Made by a program: the position numbers and the translations under genes. Positions 1 to 8,125 of a stretch of DNA of 64,000 nt are shown here, piece after piece; positions within the stretch are counted from its first letter, which is position 1; each line of letters starts with the position of its first letter. The notes under the pieces were generated by a model. That model was not told where the DNA came from, ran no database searches, and saw only the letters and a list, made by a program, of their open reading frames with translations. Where the stretch lies: NCBI RefSeq assembly GCF_014639315.1, contig NZ_BMFY01000002.1, positions 124,001 through 188,000 on the forward strand. Direction: 5' to 3'. This DNA comes from Sediminivirga luteola (GTDB lineage Bacteria; Actinomycetota; Actinomycetes; Actinomycetales; Brevibacteriaceae).

Positions 1-113
1 CCCTGCGAGTGGAGCGTCGAGTGGAACTCCGAGGAATCCGAGCCCTCAGCGGTGCGGACGAAGTAGGCGTCGGGGACGGGCTCGCCGTCCAGTCCGAGGT
101 GCGTGGATCCCAT
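1..113 (-). CDS. N-terminal fragment of a protein cut by the left edge
   Basis: A minus-strand frame opens with ATG at 113 and stays open for 37 codons to the window edge, almost all with G or C in the third position, so it reads like real coding sequence. The protein begins MGSTHLGLDGEPV, followed by a DAYFVRT stretch and an FHSTLHSQG stretch. This faintly recalls the start of TesB-like thioesterase-superfamily proteins, but that is a guess from 37 residues. There is no good Shine-Dalgarno; a TATAGC box lies 12 nt before the ATG, so a very short leader is possible. It is divergent from the MOSC gene. Confidence 0.45.
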   Translation of the reverse strand, partial: MGSTHLGLDGEPVPDAYFVRTAEGSDSSEFHSTLHSQ

Positions 114-168
114 GCCGGAATGCTATACGAACGTCCGCCAACCCGCGGTGCCAGCGCCCCCGACCCTC

Positions 169-291
169 GGCGCGTTCCGCTCCCCTGGGACACCGCGTGC
201 CGGCGCGTTCCCGGTCCCCTTGGGAAACCGCGGGCGGCCGCGTCCCCCTGGCAAGCCGGTGCGGGCGCGTACCCCTGACAAGCCGGGTGCG
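169..291. repeat. Degenerate ~30-bp tandem repeat in the intergenic region
   Basis: Four imperfect units start at about 169, 202, 236 and 264. Each begins with a GGCGCGT/GGCCGCGT core, continues with a CCCCTGG or CCCCTGA core and ends with a GCCGGTGCG or CCGCGGGC-like tail. They lie between the divergent left-edge gene and the MOSC gene, in non-coding DNA (114-371). No promoter was recognised inside the repeat. Confidence 0.55.
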
Positions 292-371
292 GGCGCGGCG
301 ACACGCAGCCCGCCGGTCGGGTGGCGCACGTAGGCTGAGAGGAAGGAACCGGGACTTCGCGAGGAGGCAGC

Positions 372-1130
372 ATGGTGGCGGCGCTCGATGTCGTGGCGGC
401 CGGGCTCTCACCCATGAAGGGCACCCGGCATCTGTCCCGGCCTCAGGTGATCCTGGATCAGGGCGGACCGGCGGGAGACCGGGAGTTCTGCCTGGTCGAC
501 GCCGAAGCCGGAACCGTCCTGCGCACGGTGCAGCACCCAGCGCTCCTGGCCGTGGTGGTGCGGTGGTCGGGCGGGCAGCTGGAGGCGACGGTCCCGGGTC
601 AACCGCCGATCTCCGCTTCCCCGGAGCCGGCCGGCGGGCAGATCGAAGCAGAGTACTGGGGACGCACCCTCACCCTGGAACTGGTCGGCGGCCCGTTCGC
701 CGCCGCGTTCTCCCGGTATCTGAACCGTCCCGTGCAGCTGGCCCGCGCACTCCGGGGCGGGGTCGTCTACGGGGATCAGGTGACGCTCGTAGGGACGGCT
801 TCCCTGCATGCGGTGGTGGCCGCGTCCGGGCGTAGTGAGGCGGGCGACTGGCGCCGGTACCGACCCACGCTCGTCGTGAGGACCGAGGAACCGTTCGAAG
901 AGGAGTGCTGGGCAGGCCGCGATCTGAAGCTCGGCAACGCGGTGGTGCATGTGGGAGAACCCGTGCCGCGGTGCGCCGTGATCGACATCGATCCGGAGAC
1001 CGGCGGGCGAGGCCGGAGCCTGCTCGGCACACTGTCCGCCAGACCGGGGCGGCGGGAGCCGGTGTTCGGCGTGTACGCATCCGTGCGTGTTCCCGGCACG
1101 GTGCGCGCCGCGCCCGGTGCGCACCCGTGA
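372..1130 (+). CDS. MOSC domain-containing protein
   Basis: A 252-residue protein with an N-terminal MOSC_N-like beta-barrel region (about 1-115) and a C-terminal MOSC domain (about 120-235). The motifs RYRPTLVV, EEECWAGRDLKLG and PVPRCAVIDIDPETG match the mARC/YcbX-type MOSC pattern. The Cys in PRCAV sits where the family places its molybdenum-coordinating cysteine. Members bind molybdenum cofactor and often reduce N-hydroxylated compounds. No ferredoxin domain follows the MOSC domain, so an outside electron donor would be needed. The start is set by GAGGAGG just before ATG. The substrate is unknown. Confidence 0.85.
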   Translation: MVAALDVVAAGLSPMKGTRHLSRPQVILDQGGPAGDREFCLVDAEAGTVLRTVQHPALLAVVVRWSGGQLEATVPGQPPISASPEPAGGQIEAEYWGRTLTLELVGGPFAAAFSRYLNRPVQLARALRGGVVYGDQVTLVGTASLHAVVAASGRSEAGDWRRYRPTLVVRTEEPFEEECWAGRDLKLGNAVVHVGEPVPRCAVIDIDPETGGRGRSLLGTLSARPGRREPVFGVYASVRVPGTVRAAPGAHP

Positions 1131-1242
1131 GGTGGCGTGGCCCGCCGCCTCGGGGAGGGAAACGGCCGGTGACCCGGTGAGACGCCTCGCCCCGCCGCGC
1201 ATCGCAGTGCGCTCGCCTCTGCGCGTCACCCCGGCAACCCCT

Positions 1243-1248
1243 TAGGAT
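1243..1248 (+). promoter_or_regulatory. -10 box (TAGGAT) for leaderless xthA
   Basis: TAGGAT lies 7 nt upstream of the GTG start of xthA, and no Shine-Dalgarno fits in between. That spacing would place transcription initiation on the start codon itself, giving a leaderless mRNA, which is common in actinobacteria. No strong -35 hexamer was found. Confidence 0.45.
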
Positions 1249-1255
1249 TAATCGC

Positions 1256-2047
1256 GTGCGCATCGCTACCTGGAACGTGAACTCCATCCGTGCCCGCGCT
1301 GAGCGCGTCGGGGGCTTCCTGGACCGCTCGGACGTGGATGTCCTGGCCATCCAGGAACTCAAGTGCAAGGACGAGCAGTTCCCCCGGGAGGTCTTCGAGT
1401 CCCGCGGGTACGAGGTCGCCTTCCACGGCCTGAACCAGTGGAACGGCGTGGCCATTGCGTCTCGGGTGGGGCTTGAGGACGTTCAGCTCGGTTTCGAGAA
1501 CGTCCCGGGCTTCGGCGATGAGCCTGCGGTGGAAGCGCGTGCCATCTCCGCGCTCACCGGCGGCGTGAAGGTCTACTCGCTCTATGTGCCCAACGGACGC
1601 GAACTCAATCACCCGCATTACACGTACAAGCTCGAATGGCTGGAGAACCTCAGGCTGGATGCGCGGCAGCAGCTCGACGCAGAACCGGAAGCCCCGATCG
1701 CCCTGTGCGGTGACTTCAACATCGCCCCCGAGGACGAGGACGTCTGGGACATGGCCGAGTTCGAAGGCGCCACGCATGTCTCGGCTGCGGAGCGCGAAGC
1801 GTTCGCGCGCCTCGAAGAGGCCGGATTCCGGGACGTGACGCGCCAGTTCACCCCTGGCCCCGGTGTCTACACGTTCTGGGACTACCAGAACCTGAGCTTC
1901 CCCAAGAAGAAAGGCATGCGCATCGACTTCGTCCTGGGCAGTCCCGCGCTCCAGCGCGCCGTCAGCGGCGCACGCATCGACCGCGAGGAACGCAAGGGCA
2001 AGGGCGCATCGGATCACGCGCCGGTGATCGCCGACTTCGATCTCTGA
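1256..2047 (+). CDS. xthA: Exodeoxyribonuclease III
   Basis: A 263-residue endonuclease/exonuclease/phosphatase-fold protein of the usual ExoIII length. Visible family motifs are the TWNVNSIRAR start, the metal-binding Glu in LAIQELKC, CGDFNIAPED and the C-terminal GASDHAPV. The enzyme cleaves at abasic sites and trims 3' ends in base excision repair. Translation begins at GTG with MRIATWNVNS. The gene is monocistronic and converges on the amidase operon, with a hairpin between them. Confidence 0.95.
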   Translation: MRIATWNVNSIRARAERVGGFLDRSDVDVLAIQELKCKDEQFPREVFESRGYEVAFHGLNQWNGVAIASRVGLEDVQLGFENVPGFGDEPAVEARAISALTGGVKVYSLYVPNGRELNHPHYTYKLEWLENLRLDARQQLDAEPEAPIALCGDFNIAPEDEDVWDMAEFEGATHVSAAEREAFARLEEAGFRDVTRQFTPGPGVYTFWDYQNLSFPKKKGMRIDFVLGSPALQRAVSGARIDREERKGKGASDHAPVIADFDL

Positions 2048-2190
2048 GGGTTCACGCTCTGAGCTAAAGCCCCTCCCGCCGGGCTCAGCGGATGGTACGG
2101 CTGCACGCAACGATCCGTAACGCCGTAACGGACGTTCTGCGCCCGCTCTACAGAGCTGGCCCTGCCGCGGCACGGACAACGGCCGGTGCA

Positions 2191-2231
2191 CCAGGCCAGG
2201 ACGATCCGGGTCCTCGATCATCCTGGCCTGG
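2191..2231 (-). terminator. Long hairpin between convergent xthA and amidase operon
   Basis: The arms at 2191-2205 and 2217-2231 form a 15-bp stem with an 11-nt loop. One pair is C-A on the plus strand but G-U on the minus strand, so the structure fits the minus-strand amidase transcript slightly better. There is no clear U-tract. It lies 58 nt beyond the amidase stop codon and about 140 nt beyond the xthA stop, in a 241-bp non-coding gap. Confidence 0.6.
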
Positions 2232-2288
2232 CGCTGGCAGATGCGGCGCCGGGGGCGGTATGGATACTGACGGTCTTGTGCCGACAGA

Positions 2289-3707
2289 TCAGGACACGCT
2301 GGAGACACGCATCGACATCGGCGCCACCCTCCCGACGTGATCCGTGGCGGCCTCATAGGCGGCTGCGATCCGGATGACGTCGCCCTCGCAGAAGGGTTTG
2401 CCGATGACCTGAGCCCCCAGCGGCAGTCCTCCTTCCGCGGTGAAAGCGACTGGGACGGAGATCGCCGGCAATCCGGTCAGATTCGCCGGCGCGCAGACCC
2501 GGCTGTAAGCACTCGTCGCCGCCTCGACATCATCGGCCGCCCACGCGAAGACCGGATTCTCAGCATCGACGCCCGGGCCGGGAACCGTTGGGGCAAGAAG
2601 CACGTCGATGTCCCGGAACATGTCCTTCCACCCGGCCTGCATCAACGTCCGGCTGCGTAGCGCGTTGATGTAGCTGGTCGCCAGCACTGCCTCGCCTGCT
2701 TCGAGGAGCACTCGGACCTCGTCAGTGAACAGCTCCGGCGTGTCCCGCAGGGCTTCCTGATGGTAGGAGCTGGCTTCGGCAAGCATGATCGTCCATTCCG
2801 CGGCCATGATCGTCTCCGCCATGGGGATCTCCACCTTCACCAGCTCCGCGCCCAAGCTGGCAACGACATCGGCCGCGGACATCGCCGCCGACCATGCTTC
2901 CGGTTGGACCCGCTCGTTATAGAAATTGACGGGGATCCCAATCCGGACACCGGCGACTGAGCCGTCCAGGTCCGCGCTCCAATCGGGCGCCGGAAGGTCG
3001 ACGCTCGCTGGATCACGGCGGTCGTACCCGGACATCGCTGCCATGACCAGTGCCGCTTCGCGGACATTCCGGGTCAGCGGGCCCACATGGTCCAGGGACC
3101 ATGACAATGACGCGACCCCGCATCGGGGCGCACGGCCGTAAGTGGGTTTCAAGCCGACGGTTCCACAGACCGAGGCGGGAATCCGGATAGAGCCACCGGT
3201 ATCACTGCCGAGGGCGACCGTCACCGACCCTGACGCCACCGCGGCACCGGAACCGCCGCTAGAGCCGCCGGGAACCTTCGAGGTATCCCATGGATTGCGT
3301 GTCGTCGGCGTGGTGGCGCCGAAAGCGAACTCATGGGTGTGCGTTTTGCCCACCACGATCATCCCGGCGGCAGTGAGCTTGGCGACGGCGACGCTGTCGG
3401 CATCCGGGACGTAGTCGGCGCGGACCCGGGAACTGGAGGTGGTGAGTACTCCGGCCGTATCGTAAAGATCCTTGACACCGAGCGGGATGCCGTGGAGGGG
3501 TCCTCGATAATGCCCGTTCGCGATCTCCTGCGCAGCAGCGGCAGCCTGACGCAGCGCGCTCTCTTCGGTGACGGTGGCAAAGGCATTGATCGCCGGTTCA
3601 GTCTCTTTGATGCGGCCCAGAGACGATTCGACCAGTTCCACCGGTGACAACTCACGGGTGCGGATCTTCTCGGCGGCCTCGGAGAAACTCAGTTCGTACG
3701 GTTCCAT
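2289..3707 (-). CDS. Amidase-signature family hydrolase (first paralogue)
   Basis: A 472-residue amidase-signature enzyme, likely soluble. The Lys/cis-Ser/Ser triad is visible as K79 (PLGVKD), S150 (GGSSGGS) and S173 (DTGGSIR), followed by GTVGLKPTYGR. The family hydrolyses C-N amide bonds; this sequence alone does not give the substrate. The ATG at 3707 is chosen because the protein then begins MEPYELSF and GGAG lies about 10 nt upstream. A longer frame to 3758 would overlap the preceding small gene. That gene, AtzG-like, ends 7 nt upstream, suggesting that the two products work together. It is the last gene of the transporter-amidase cluster. Confidence 0.9.
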   Translation of the reverse strand: MEPYELSFSEAAEKIRTRELSPVELVESSLGRIKETEPAINAFATVTEESALRQAAAAAQEIANGHYRGPLHGIPLGVKDLYDTAGVLTTSSSRVRADYVPDADSVAVAKLTAAGMIVVGKTHTHEFAFGATTPTTRNPWDTSKVPGGSSGGSGAAVASGSVTVALGSDTGGSIRIPASVCGTVGLKPTYGRAPRCGVASLSWSLDHVGPLTRNVREAALVMAAMSGYDRRDPASVDLPAPDWSADLDGSVAGVRIGIPVNFYNERVQPEAWSAAMSAADVVASLGAELVKVEIPMAETIMAAEWTIMLAEASSYHQEALRDTPELFTDEVRVLLEAGEAVLATSYINALRSRTLMQAGWKDMFRDIDVLLAPTVPGPGVDAENPVFAWAADDVEAATSAYSRVCAPANLTGLPAISVPVAFTAEGGLPLGAQVIGKPFCEGDVIRIAAAYEAATDHVGRVAPMSMRVSSVS

Positions 3708-3714
3708 GGTCGTT

Positions 3715-3912
3715 TCACTCCCATCGTGCGTTGAAAGCGGTGGCGGGCGGGATCTCACCCAGGGGCCTGAACACGTCGCTCCGGCTCATCTCAAGCAACG
3801 GCCGGTACTGATCGATCTTGTCTGCGATGCGTTCCGGGTCCACATTGCTGCGGGCGAAGCCGAGCACTGTGGCGACGATGTCCTCGGTGAGGGCCGGCGC
3901 GGGATCGGGCAT
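3715..3912 (-). CDS. AtzG-like (DUF4089-type) small amidase partner subunit
   Basis: A 65-residue protein with a helical, GatC-like layout: an N-terminal helix (TEDIVATVLGFARS), an IADKIDQYRPLLE helix and a C-terminal FRPLGEIPPATAFNARW segment. That tail is the pattern of AtzG-like proteins, which bind amidase-signature enzymes such as AtzE much as GatC binds GatA. The start is supported by GAGGAGG upstream of ATG. It lies 7 nt before an amidase gene, as expected for an obligate partner. The assignment rests on size, tail motif and position; it is too short to be certain. Confidence 0.65.
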   Translation of the reverse strand: MPDPAPALTEDIVATVLGFARSNVDPERIADKIDQYRPLLEMSRSDVFRPLGEIPPATAFNARWE

Positions 3913-3921
3913 GGTTTCCTC

Positions 3922-3959
3922 CTCGTGGTGCGGGTCAGGGTCTCGTGGTGCGGGTCAGA
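3922..3959. repeat. 20-bp-period tandem duplication upstream of the AtzG-like gene
   Basis: CTCGTGGTGCGGGTCAG occurs at 3922 and again at 3942, almost exactly in tandem. It lies in the 143-bp gap between the second amidase and the AtzG-like gene, immediately upstream of that gene's Shine-Dalgarno. Confidence 0.6.
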
Positions 3960-4024
3960 GCCAGATATGCGTCCGAGATCGCCGTGAGATCGGAACGCTG
4001 GACGGCATCGCCATGCCGCCCGGA

Positions 4025-4049
4025 CACCGGCAGGGCCTCCCTGCCGGTG
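4025..4049 (-). terminator. Hairpin after the second amidase gene
   Basis: A perfect 11-bp stem (arms CACCGGCAGGG and CCCTGCCGGTG) has a 3-nt loop and starts 6 nt after the amidase stop on the minus strand. No U-tract follows. It may terminate or attenuate transcription between the transporter-amidase genes and the AtzG-amidase pair, or stabilise the upstream transcript. Confidence 0.55.
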
Positions 4050-4055
4050 AATGTC

Positions 4056-5447
4056 CTAGGCGGTGGATAAGGCGTGCACCGGTGGTGTGGCGGTATGCCA
4101 TTCAGTCAGCGATTCGTAGGCATGCCCGATCGCCAAAGCCAAGGCGTCTTGACCGGGTGCGGCGATGATCTGCGCGCTGATCGGTAGCCGGCGGGTGCTG
4201 AACCCGGCCGGAACCGCCAGCGCCGGCGCACCCAACAGATTGGCGTGAACGGTCATAGCGTTCATACCTGTCAGGGTCGGCACGCGTTGACCGGCGAGCA
4301 CCATGGACTCGGCGCCCAGCTCGGGAGGAGCAGTTCCCATCGTCGGAGTCAGCACCGCATCGACCTGCTCGAAGAGCCCGGCTGCCTCGCTCAGCAACGC
4401 CTCCTGGAACCGGTAGGCATCAACAAGGTCCATCGCACTCAAGCTGGCGCCCATGCGCAATGCCTCCGCGACGTCCTCGCCATAGTCACCGGGCCGCGCG
4501 GCGAAACGTTCCCGATGAACGTGCGCTGCCTCAGCGGCGGCAATGGCCAGTACCGCGTCCCCGCAATTCCGGGCGCCGGGAAACGTGACCGGAACCAGCT
4601 GCGCACCGGCGGCTTCCAGGGTAACCGCCGCGGCCATCACCGCATCGGCGACATCAGCATCGGCGTTCTCGAAAAAGAACGGTTCCGGGATCCCCAGCCG
4701 GATCCCCTTGACGCCCCGGTCCAGTCCTTCTGTCGCACCAGGAGCCGGGGAACTTTTGCTGCCAGGATCCGCTGGATCCGCGCCTGCCAGGGCGTCGACG
4801 ACGGCCGCGGCCAGCGCCACCGTGGCGGTGATCGGCCCGGCATGGTCCAGGGTGCTGCTGAGCGGGAAAATCCCCGTCCGGCCGATCAAGCCGAAGGTTG
4901 GTTTGAATCCGACCACGCCACATGCCGCGGCGGGCATCCGGATGGAACCTCCAGTGTCCGTCCCCAGCGCCACGGGCACGACTCCGGCGGCGACCGCTGC
5001 AGCGGACCCGCCACTGGAACCGGATGGCACGCGGCTCAGGTCCCAGGGGTTTCGCGCGGGCGGCGACATGGCGCCGAAAGCATACTCATGGGTGACCGTC
5101 TTACCGATCAGGATGGCACCTGCGGCACGCAACGCGGCAACAGCCGTGGCGTCCGCCGCGACCGGCTCTGGGTCCGAAGCGGCGGAGCCGCTGCGGGTCG
5201 CGCGGCCAGCGACATCGTAAAGATCCTTCACCGCGAACGGCACCCCGCACAGGGGCCCGGAACCGGCGGATGCCTGCCGCGGCCGATGCCGTTGCGCCTG
5301 CGCCTGCAACACTTCGCCTGGGAAGACGTCTACGAAGGCTCGGATGCGGGTCTCCACCTCGGCAAGCCGCTTCAGTGCCGCGGCCACCTGAGAGGTACCG
5401 CCGGGGGATGCAGGAGAACTCACCGCCTGCTGGACGTTCCAGGTCAT
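4056..5447 (-). CDS. Amidase-signature family hydrolase (second paralogue)
   Basis: A 463-residue amidase paralogous to the one at 2289-3707. The triad is at about K74 (PFAVKD), S145 (SGSSGGS) and S168 (DTGGSIR), followed by GVVGFKPTFGL. The ATG at 5447 overlaps the stop of the upstream ATPase gene as ATGA, so translation is probably coupled. A longer in-frame extension to 5579 is rejected because it lies wholly inside that ATPase. Two amidases in one transport operon suggest that an imported amide, peptide or ureide is cleaved in two steps or has alternative forms. Confidence 0.9.
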   Translation of the reverse strand: MTWNVQQAVSSPASPGGTSQVAAALKRLAEVETRIRAFVDVFPGEVLQAQAQRHRPRQASAGSGPLCGVPFAVKDLYDVAGRATRSGSAASDPEPVAADATAVAALRAAGAILIGKTVTHEYAFGAMSPPARNPWDLSRVPSGSSGGSAAAVAAGVVPVALGTDTGGSIRMPAAACGVVGFKPTFGLIGRTGIFPLSSTLDHAGPITATVALAAAVVDALAGADPADPGSKSSPAPGATEGLDRGVKGIRLGIPEPFFFENADADVADAVMAAAVTLEAAGAQLVPVTFPGARNCGDAVLAIAAAEAAHVHRERFAARPGDYGEDVAEALRMGASLSAMDLVDAYRFQEALLSEAAGLFEQVDAVLTPTMGTAPPELGAESMVLAGQRVPTLTGMNAMTVHANLLGAPALAVPAGFSTRRLPISAQIIAAPGQDALALAIGHAYESLTEWHTATPPVHALSTA

Positions 5448-6247
5448 GACGCCGCCTGGGGTTCGAGCACTGCTTCGAGCAGCGCGCTGGTGATTGCGGA
5501 TTCGGGAGTGCGCAGCAGGACGTCCACCGGGCCCTGCTCGGCGAAGCTGCCATGATGGAGCACCCCGGCGCTGTCGCACATGTGCTCGACCAGCGCGAGA
5601 TGGTGCGTGATGAGCAGCATGGTCAAGCCGCGTTCGTCCTGGAGATCCTTGAGCAGATTCAGCACCTGCGCCTGAACCGAGACGTCCAGCGCGGCTGTAG
5701 GCTCATCCAGGACGAGGAACTCCGGATCGGTAGTCAGCGCCCGGGCAATTCCGAGCCGTTGCCGTTGCCCACCAGAGAACTCGTGGATGTACCGGTCGTA
5801 ATGACTGGACTCCAGCCCCACCTTCTCCATCAAATCCACGGCTTTGTCCTTCGCCTCGGCGCCGGTGCACAGACCGAACCTGCGCAATGGCGCACCGACC
5901 TGTGCCCCGACCGGCAGACGGGGGTTGAACGCGGAACCGGAGTCCTGGAACACCACCTGGATCTTCTGACGCAGCTGACGTAGTCGTTCCCGGCTCACGC
6001 CGGTGAGTTCCTCACCGTTAAAGCGGATACTTCCCGAGGTCGGCGTCTCCAAGCCGAGGATCATCCGCCCGGTAGTGGTCTTCCCCGATCCTGACTCTCC
6101 GATCAGCCCCCAAGTCTCCCCCCGCCGGACCCGGAACGAGATCCCGTCCACAGCGGTCACCTCGCGGTTCCTCTTCCCCCACCCGGACGGGACGGAGAAG
6201 ACTTTCCGCAGATCGGTGACCTCCAGCAACACGTCATCACGGTTCAC
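5444..6247 (-). CDS. Oligopeptide-type ABC transporter ATP-binding protein (OppF/DppF-like)
   Basis: A 267-residue nucleotide-binding subunit with Walker A GESGSGKTT, signature EFSGGQRQRLGIARAL, Walker B FLVLDEPTAALD and a switch His in LLITHH. It pairs with the ATPase at 6244-7095 to energise the permeases encoded upstream. It starts with GTG, overlapping the preceding stop (GTGA). It is shorter than many OppF proteins, which carry a longer C-terminal region. The transporter class moves peptides, nickel chelates or other amide-like solutes; the amidases in the operon favour an amide. Confidence 0.9.
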   Translation of the reverse strand: MNRDDVLLEVTDLRKVFSVPSGWGKRNREVTAVDGISFRVRRGETWGLIGESGSGKTTTGRMILGLETPTSGSIRFNGEELTGVSRERLRQLRQKIQVVFQDSGSAFNPRLPVGAQVGAPLRRFGLCTGAEAKDKAVDLMEKVGLESSHYDRYIHEFSGGQRQRLGIARALTTDPEFLVLDEPTAALDVSVQAQVLNLLKDLQDERGLTMLLITHHLALVEHMCDSAGVLHHGSFAEQGPVDVLLRTPESAITSALLEAVLEPQAAS

Positions 6248-7095
6248 AGCGCAGCCTCCTGGAATACATGCAACCGACGCTCGGCACGCGGGACGGCTGC
6301 AGCCTGGTCATGCGCATGGAGCCGCGGGACCGCCGCGATCAGCGCTTGCGTGTACGGATGCGTGGGGGATTCTAGGACATGCTTCGCCGTGCCCTCTTCG
6401 AGCACCTCGCCCCGGCGCATCACCGTCACCGTGTGGCACATATGCGCGACCACGCCGAAGTCGTGCGTCACCATGAGAATGGCCGTGCCGAACTCCTGGT
6501 TGATCTGCAACAACAGGTCTAAGATCTGCTTCTGCACGGTCGCGTCCAGTGCCGTGGTGGGTTCATCGGCCAGCAGGATCTGCGGACGCGCAGCCAATGC
6601 CATCGCGATCACCACACGCTGCCGCTGCCCACCGGAAAGCTGGTGCTGATAGGCACGCAGCTTGTGTTCCGGGTCCGGCATGGAAACCGTTCTCAGCGCC
6701 TCCAGTGCTTCTTTCCTGGCCTCGGACCGAGAGAGCTTCCGGTGCCACATGATCACTTCCATCAGTTGTGAGCCGATGGTGAAGGAGGGATCCAGCGCAC
6801 TCAGCGCGTTCTGGGAGACCAGCCCGAGCTGGCGGCCTCGGACCTTTGCCAGTTCCGCCGGTGAGAGTTCCAGGAGGTTGCGGCCGTTCACGAGGATCTG
6901 CCCGGAGGAGATCCGGGCACGGCGGGTTCCGAGCAAGCCCAAGATGGTCATCGCGGTGACGGATTTCCCGGAGCCGGATTCGCCGACAAGACCTCGGATC
7001 TCTCCTTCACCCATCGTCAGATCGACGTGCCGGACGGCATGAACGACGCCCCCGTCGGTGTGAAACTCGACACTCAGGTTCTTGATCTCAAGCAT
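6244..7095 (-). CDS. Oligopeptide-type ABC transporter ATP-binding protein (OppD/DppD-like)
   Basis: A 283-residue ATPase subunit. Motifs are Walker A GESGSGKSVT, Q-loop SQNALSALDPSFTIG, signature QLSGGQRQRVVIAMAL, Walker B ILLADEPTTALD and MVTHDFGVVAHMC. The usual HPYTQAL motif occurs near the C-terminus, but the protein ends soon afterwards and lacks the cysteine-rich tail of longer OppD proteins. An 85-bp gap separates it from the permease upstream; its stop overlaps the start of the second ATPase. Confidence 0.9.
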   Translation of the reverse strand: MLEIKNLSVEFHTDGGVVHAVRHVDLTMGEGEIRGLVGESGSGKSVTAMTILGLLGTRRARISSGQILVNGRNLLELSPAELAKVRGRQLGLVSQNALSALDPSFTIGSQLMEVIMWHRKLSRSEARKEALEALRTVSMPDPEHKLRAYQHQLSGGQRQRVVIAMALAARPQILLADEPTTALDATVQKQILDLLLQINQEFGTAILMVTHDFGVVAHMCHTVTVMRRGEVLEEGTAKHVLESPTHPYTQALIAAVPRLHAHDQAAAVPRAERRLHVFQEAAL

Positions 7096-7180
7096 GGCGT
7101 TCCTCTTTCATCACCATTCGTGTGGATTCCGCGGGTTCAGCGGCCTGCATGACAGCGGCGACCGAGCCAGTCAGGGCCCT

Positions 7181-8125
7181 TCATGTGGTCTGCTTGCGCG
7201 GGTCAAGGGCGTCGCGCAGGCCATCTCCGAGCAGATTGAACGCCAGCGCCACCACGAGGATGGCCAGGCCGGGGATCGTCGCCACATGGGCACGTCCCTC
7301 CAGCAGCACGCTGGAGCCATCCGCGGTCATGATCCCCCAGTCCGGGGTGGGCGGAACGATGCCCACACCCAGGAAGCTCAGGCCTGCGGCGAGAACGACC
7401 ATCAGCCCGCACAGGGTGGTGGCGTACACCAGCAGCGGGGAGACCACATTGGGCAGAAGCTCTTTCAGGAGAATCTCGCCGGTGCGGGCACCACCGGCGC
7501 GCGCGGCCTCCACATACTCGCGCGAGGACTCCTGCACCGTGGAGGTGTACGCAACGCGCGCCATATAAGGGACCAGGCTGATGCCGATCGCGAGCATCAC
7601 GTTCCCTAGACCGGCCCCCAGGACGGCAGCCAGCGCGATTGCCAGTAGCACCAGCGGAAAGGCGAACAACACGTCCAGCACGCGCATTAAGACTCCGCCG
7701 ACACGGCCCTGCACATAGCCGGCGAAGAGCCCGATCAGCAGCGCGATCGGAAGCACCGCCAGCACCGGCACGATGGCGACCGTCAGGGAATAGCGCGCCC
7801 CCCAGATCAGCCGGGAGAGGATGTCGCGGCCCTGACCGTCGAGCCCCAGCGGGTGACCTTCGCTGCCGATGCCTTCCAGCCGCCGGGCGGAATCTCCGAC
7901 GACTGGATCGTACGGGCTCAGGACGGGGGCCAGCGCCGCCGCGGCGACCACGATGATCAGAACCGCTGCAGCGGCCACAGCCATCTTGTCCCGGCCGAAC
8001 GCCCGCAAGCCCAGGATCAGACGCGATGGGCGTCTACCGGCCTTCGCTTTTCTGGACGACGCCCCGAAACGCGGGTCGACGGAGACCTGACCGGGGGTCG
8101 AGGAGACCTCCACTACCGTGTTCAT
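7181..8125 (-). CDS. Oligopeptide-type ABC transporter permease (OppC/DppC-like)
   Basis: A 314-residue inner-membrane permease. It has an N-terminal cytoplasmic segment of about 50 residues, the first membrane helix at about 51-75 and a BPD_transp_1 domain from about 115 to 305. The coupling motif region EYVEAARAGGARTGEILLKELLPN matches the EAA loop of the family (given here as its key residues E-A-A-G). Its ATG overlaps the stop of the other permease gene (ATGA), so the two are probably translated together. Confidence 0.9.
   Translation of the reverse strand: MNTVVEVSSTPGQVSVDPRFGASSRKAKAGRRPSRLILGLRAFGRDKMAVAAAAVLIIVVAAAALAPVLSPYDPVVGDSARRLEGIGSEGHPLGLDGQGRDILSRLIWGARYSLTVAIVPVLAVLPIALLIGLFAGYVQGRVGGVLMRVLDVLFAFPLVLLAIALAAVLGAGLGNVMLAIGISLVPYMARVAYTSTVQESSREYVEAARAGGARTGEILLKELLPNVVSPLLVYATTLCGLMVVLAAGLSFLGVGIVPPTPDWGIMTADGSSVLLEGRAHVATIPGLAILVVALAFNLLGDGLRDALDPRKQTT

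Noticed and set aside
4056-5579. Longer N-terminus for the second amidase (to 5579)
   Set aside because: The extra 44 residues lie inside the ATPase gene in a different frame, while the ATG at 5447 forms an ATGA overlap and gives the normal family length.
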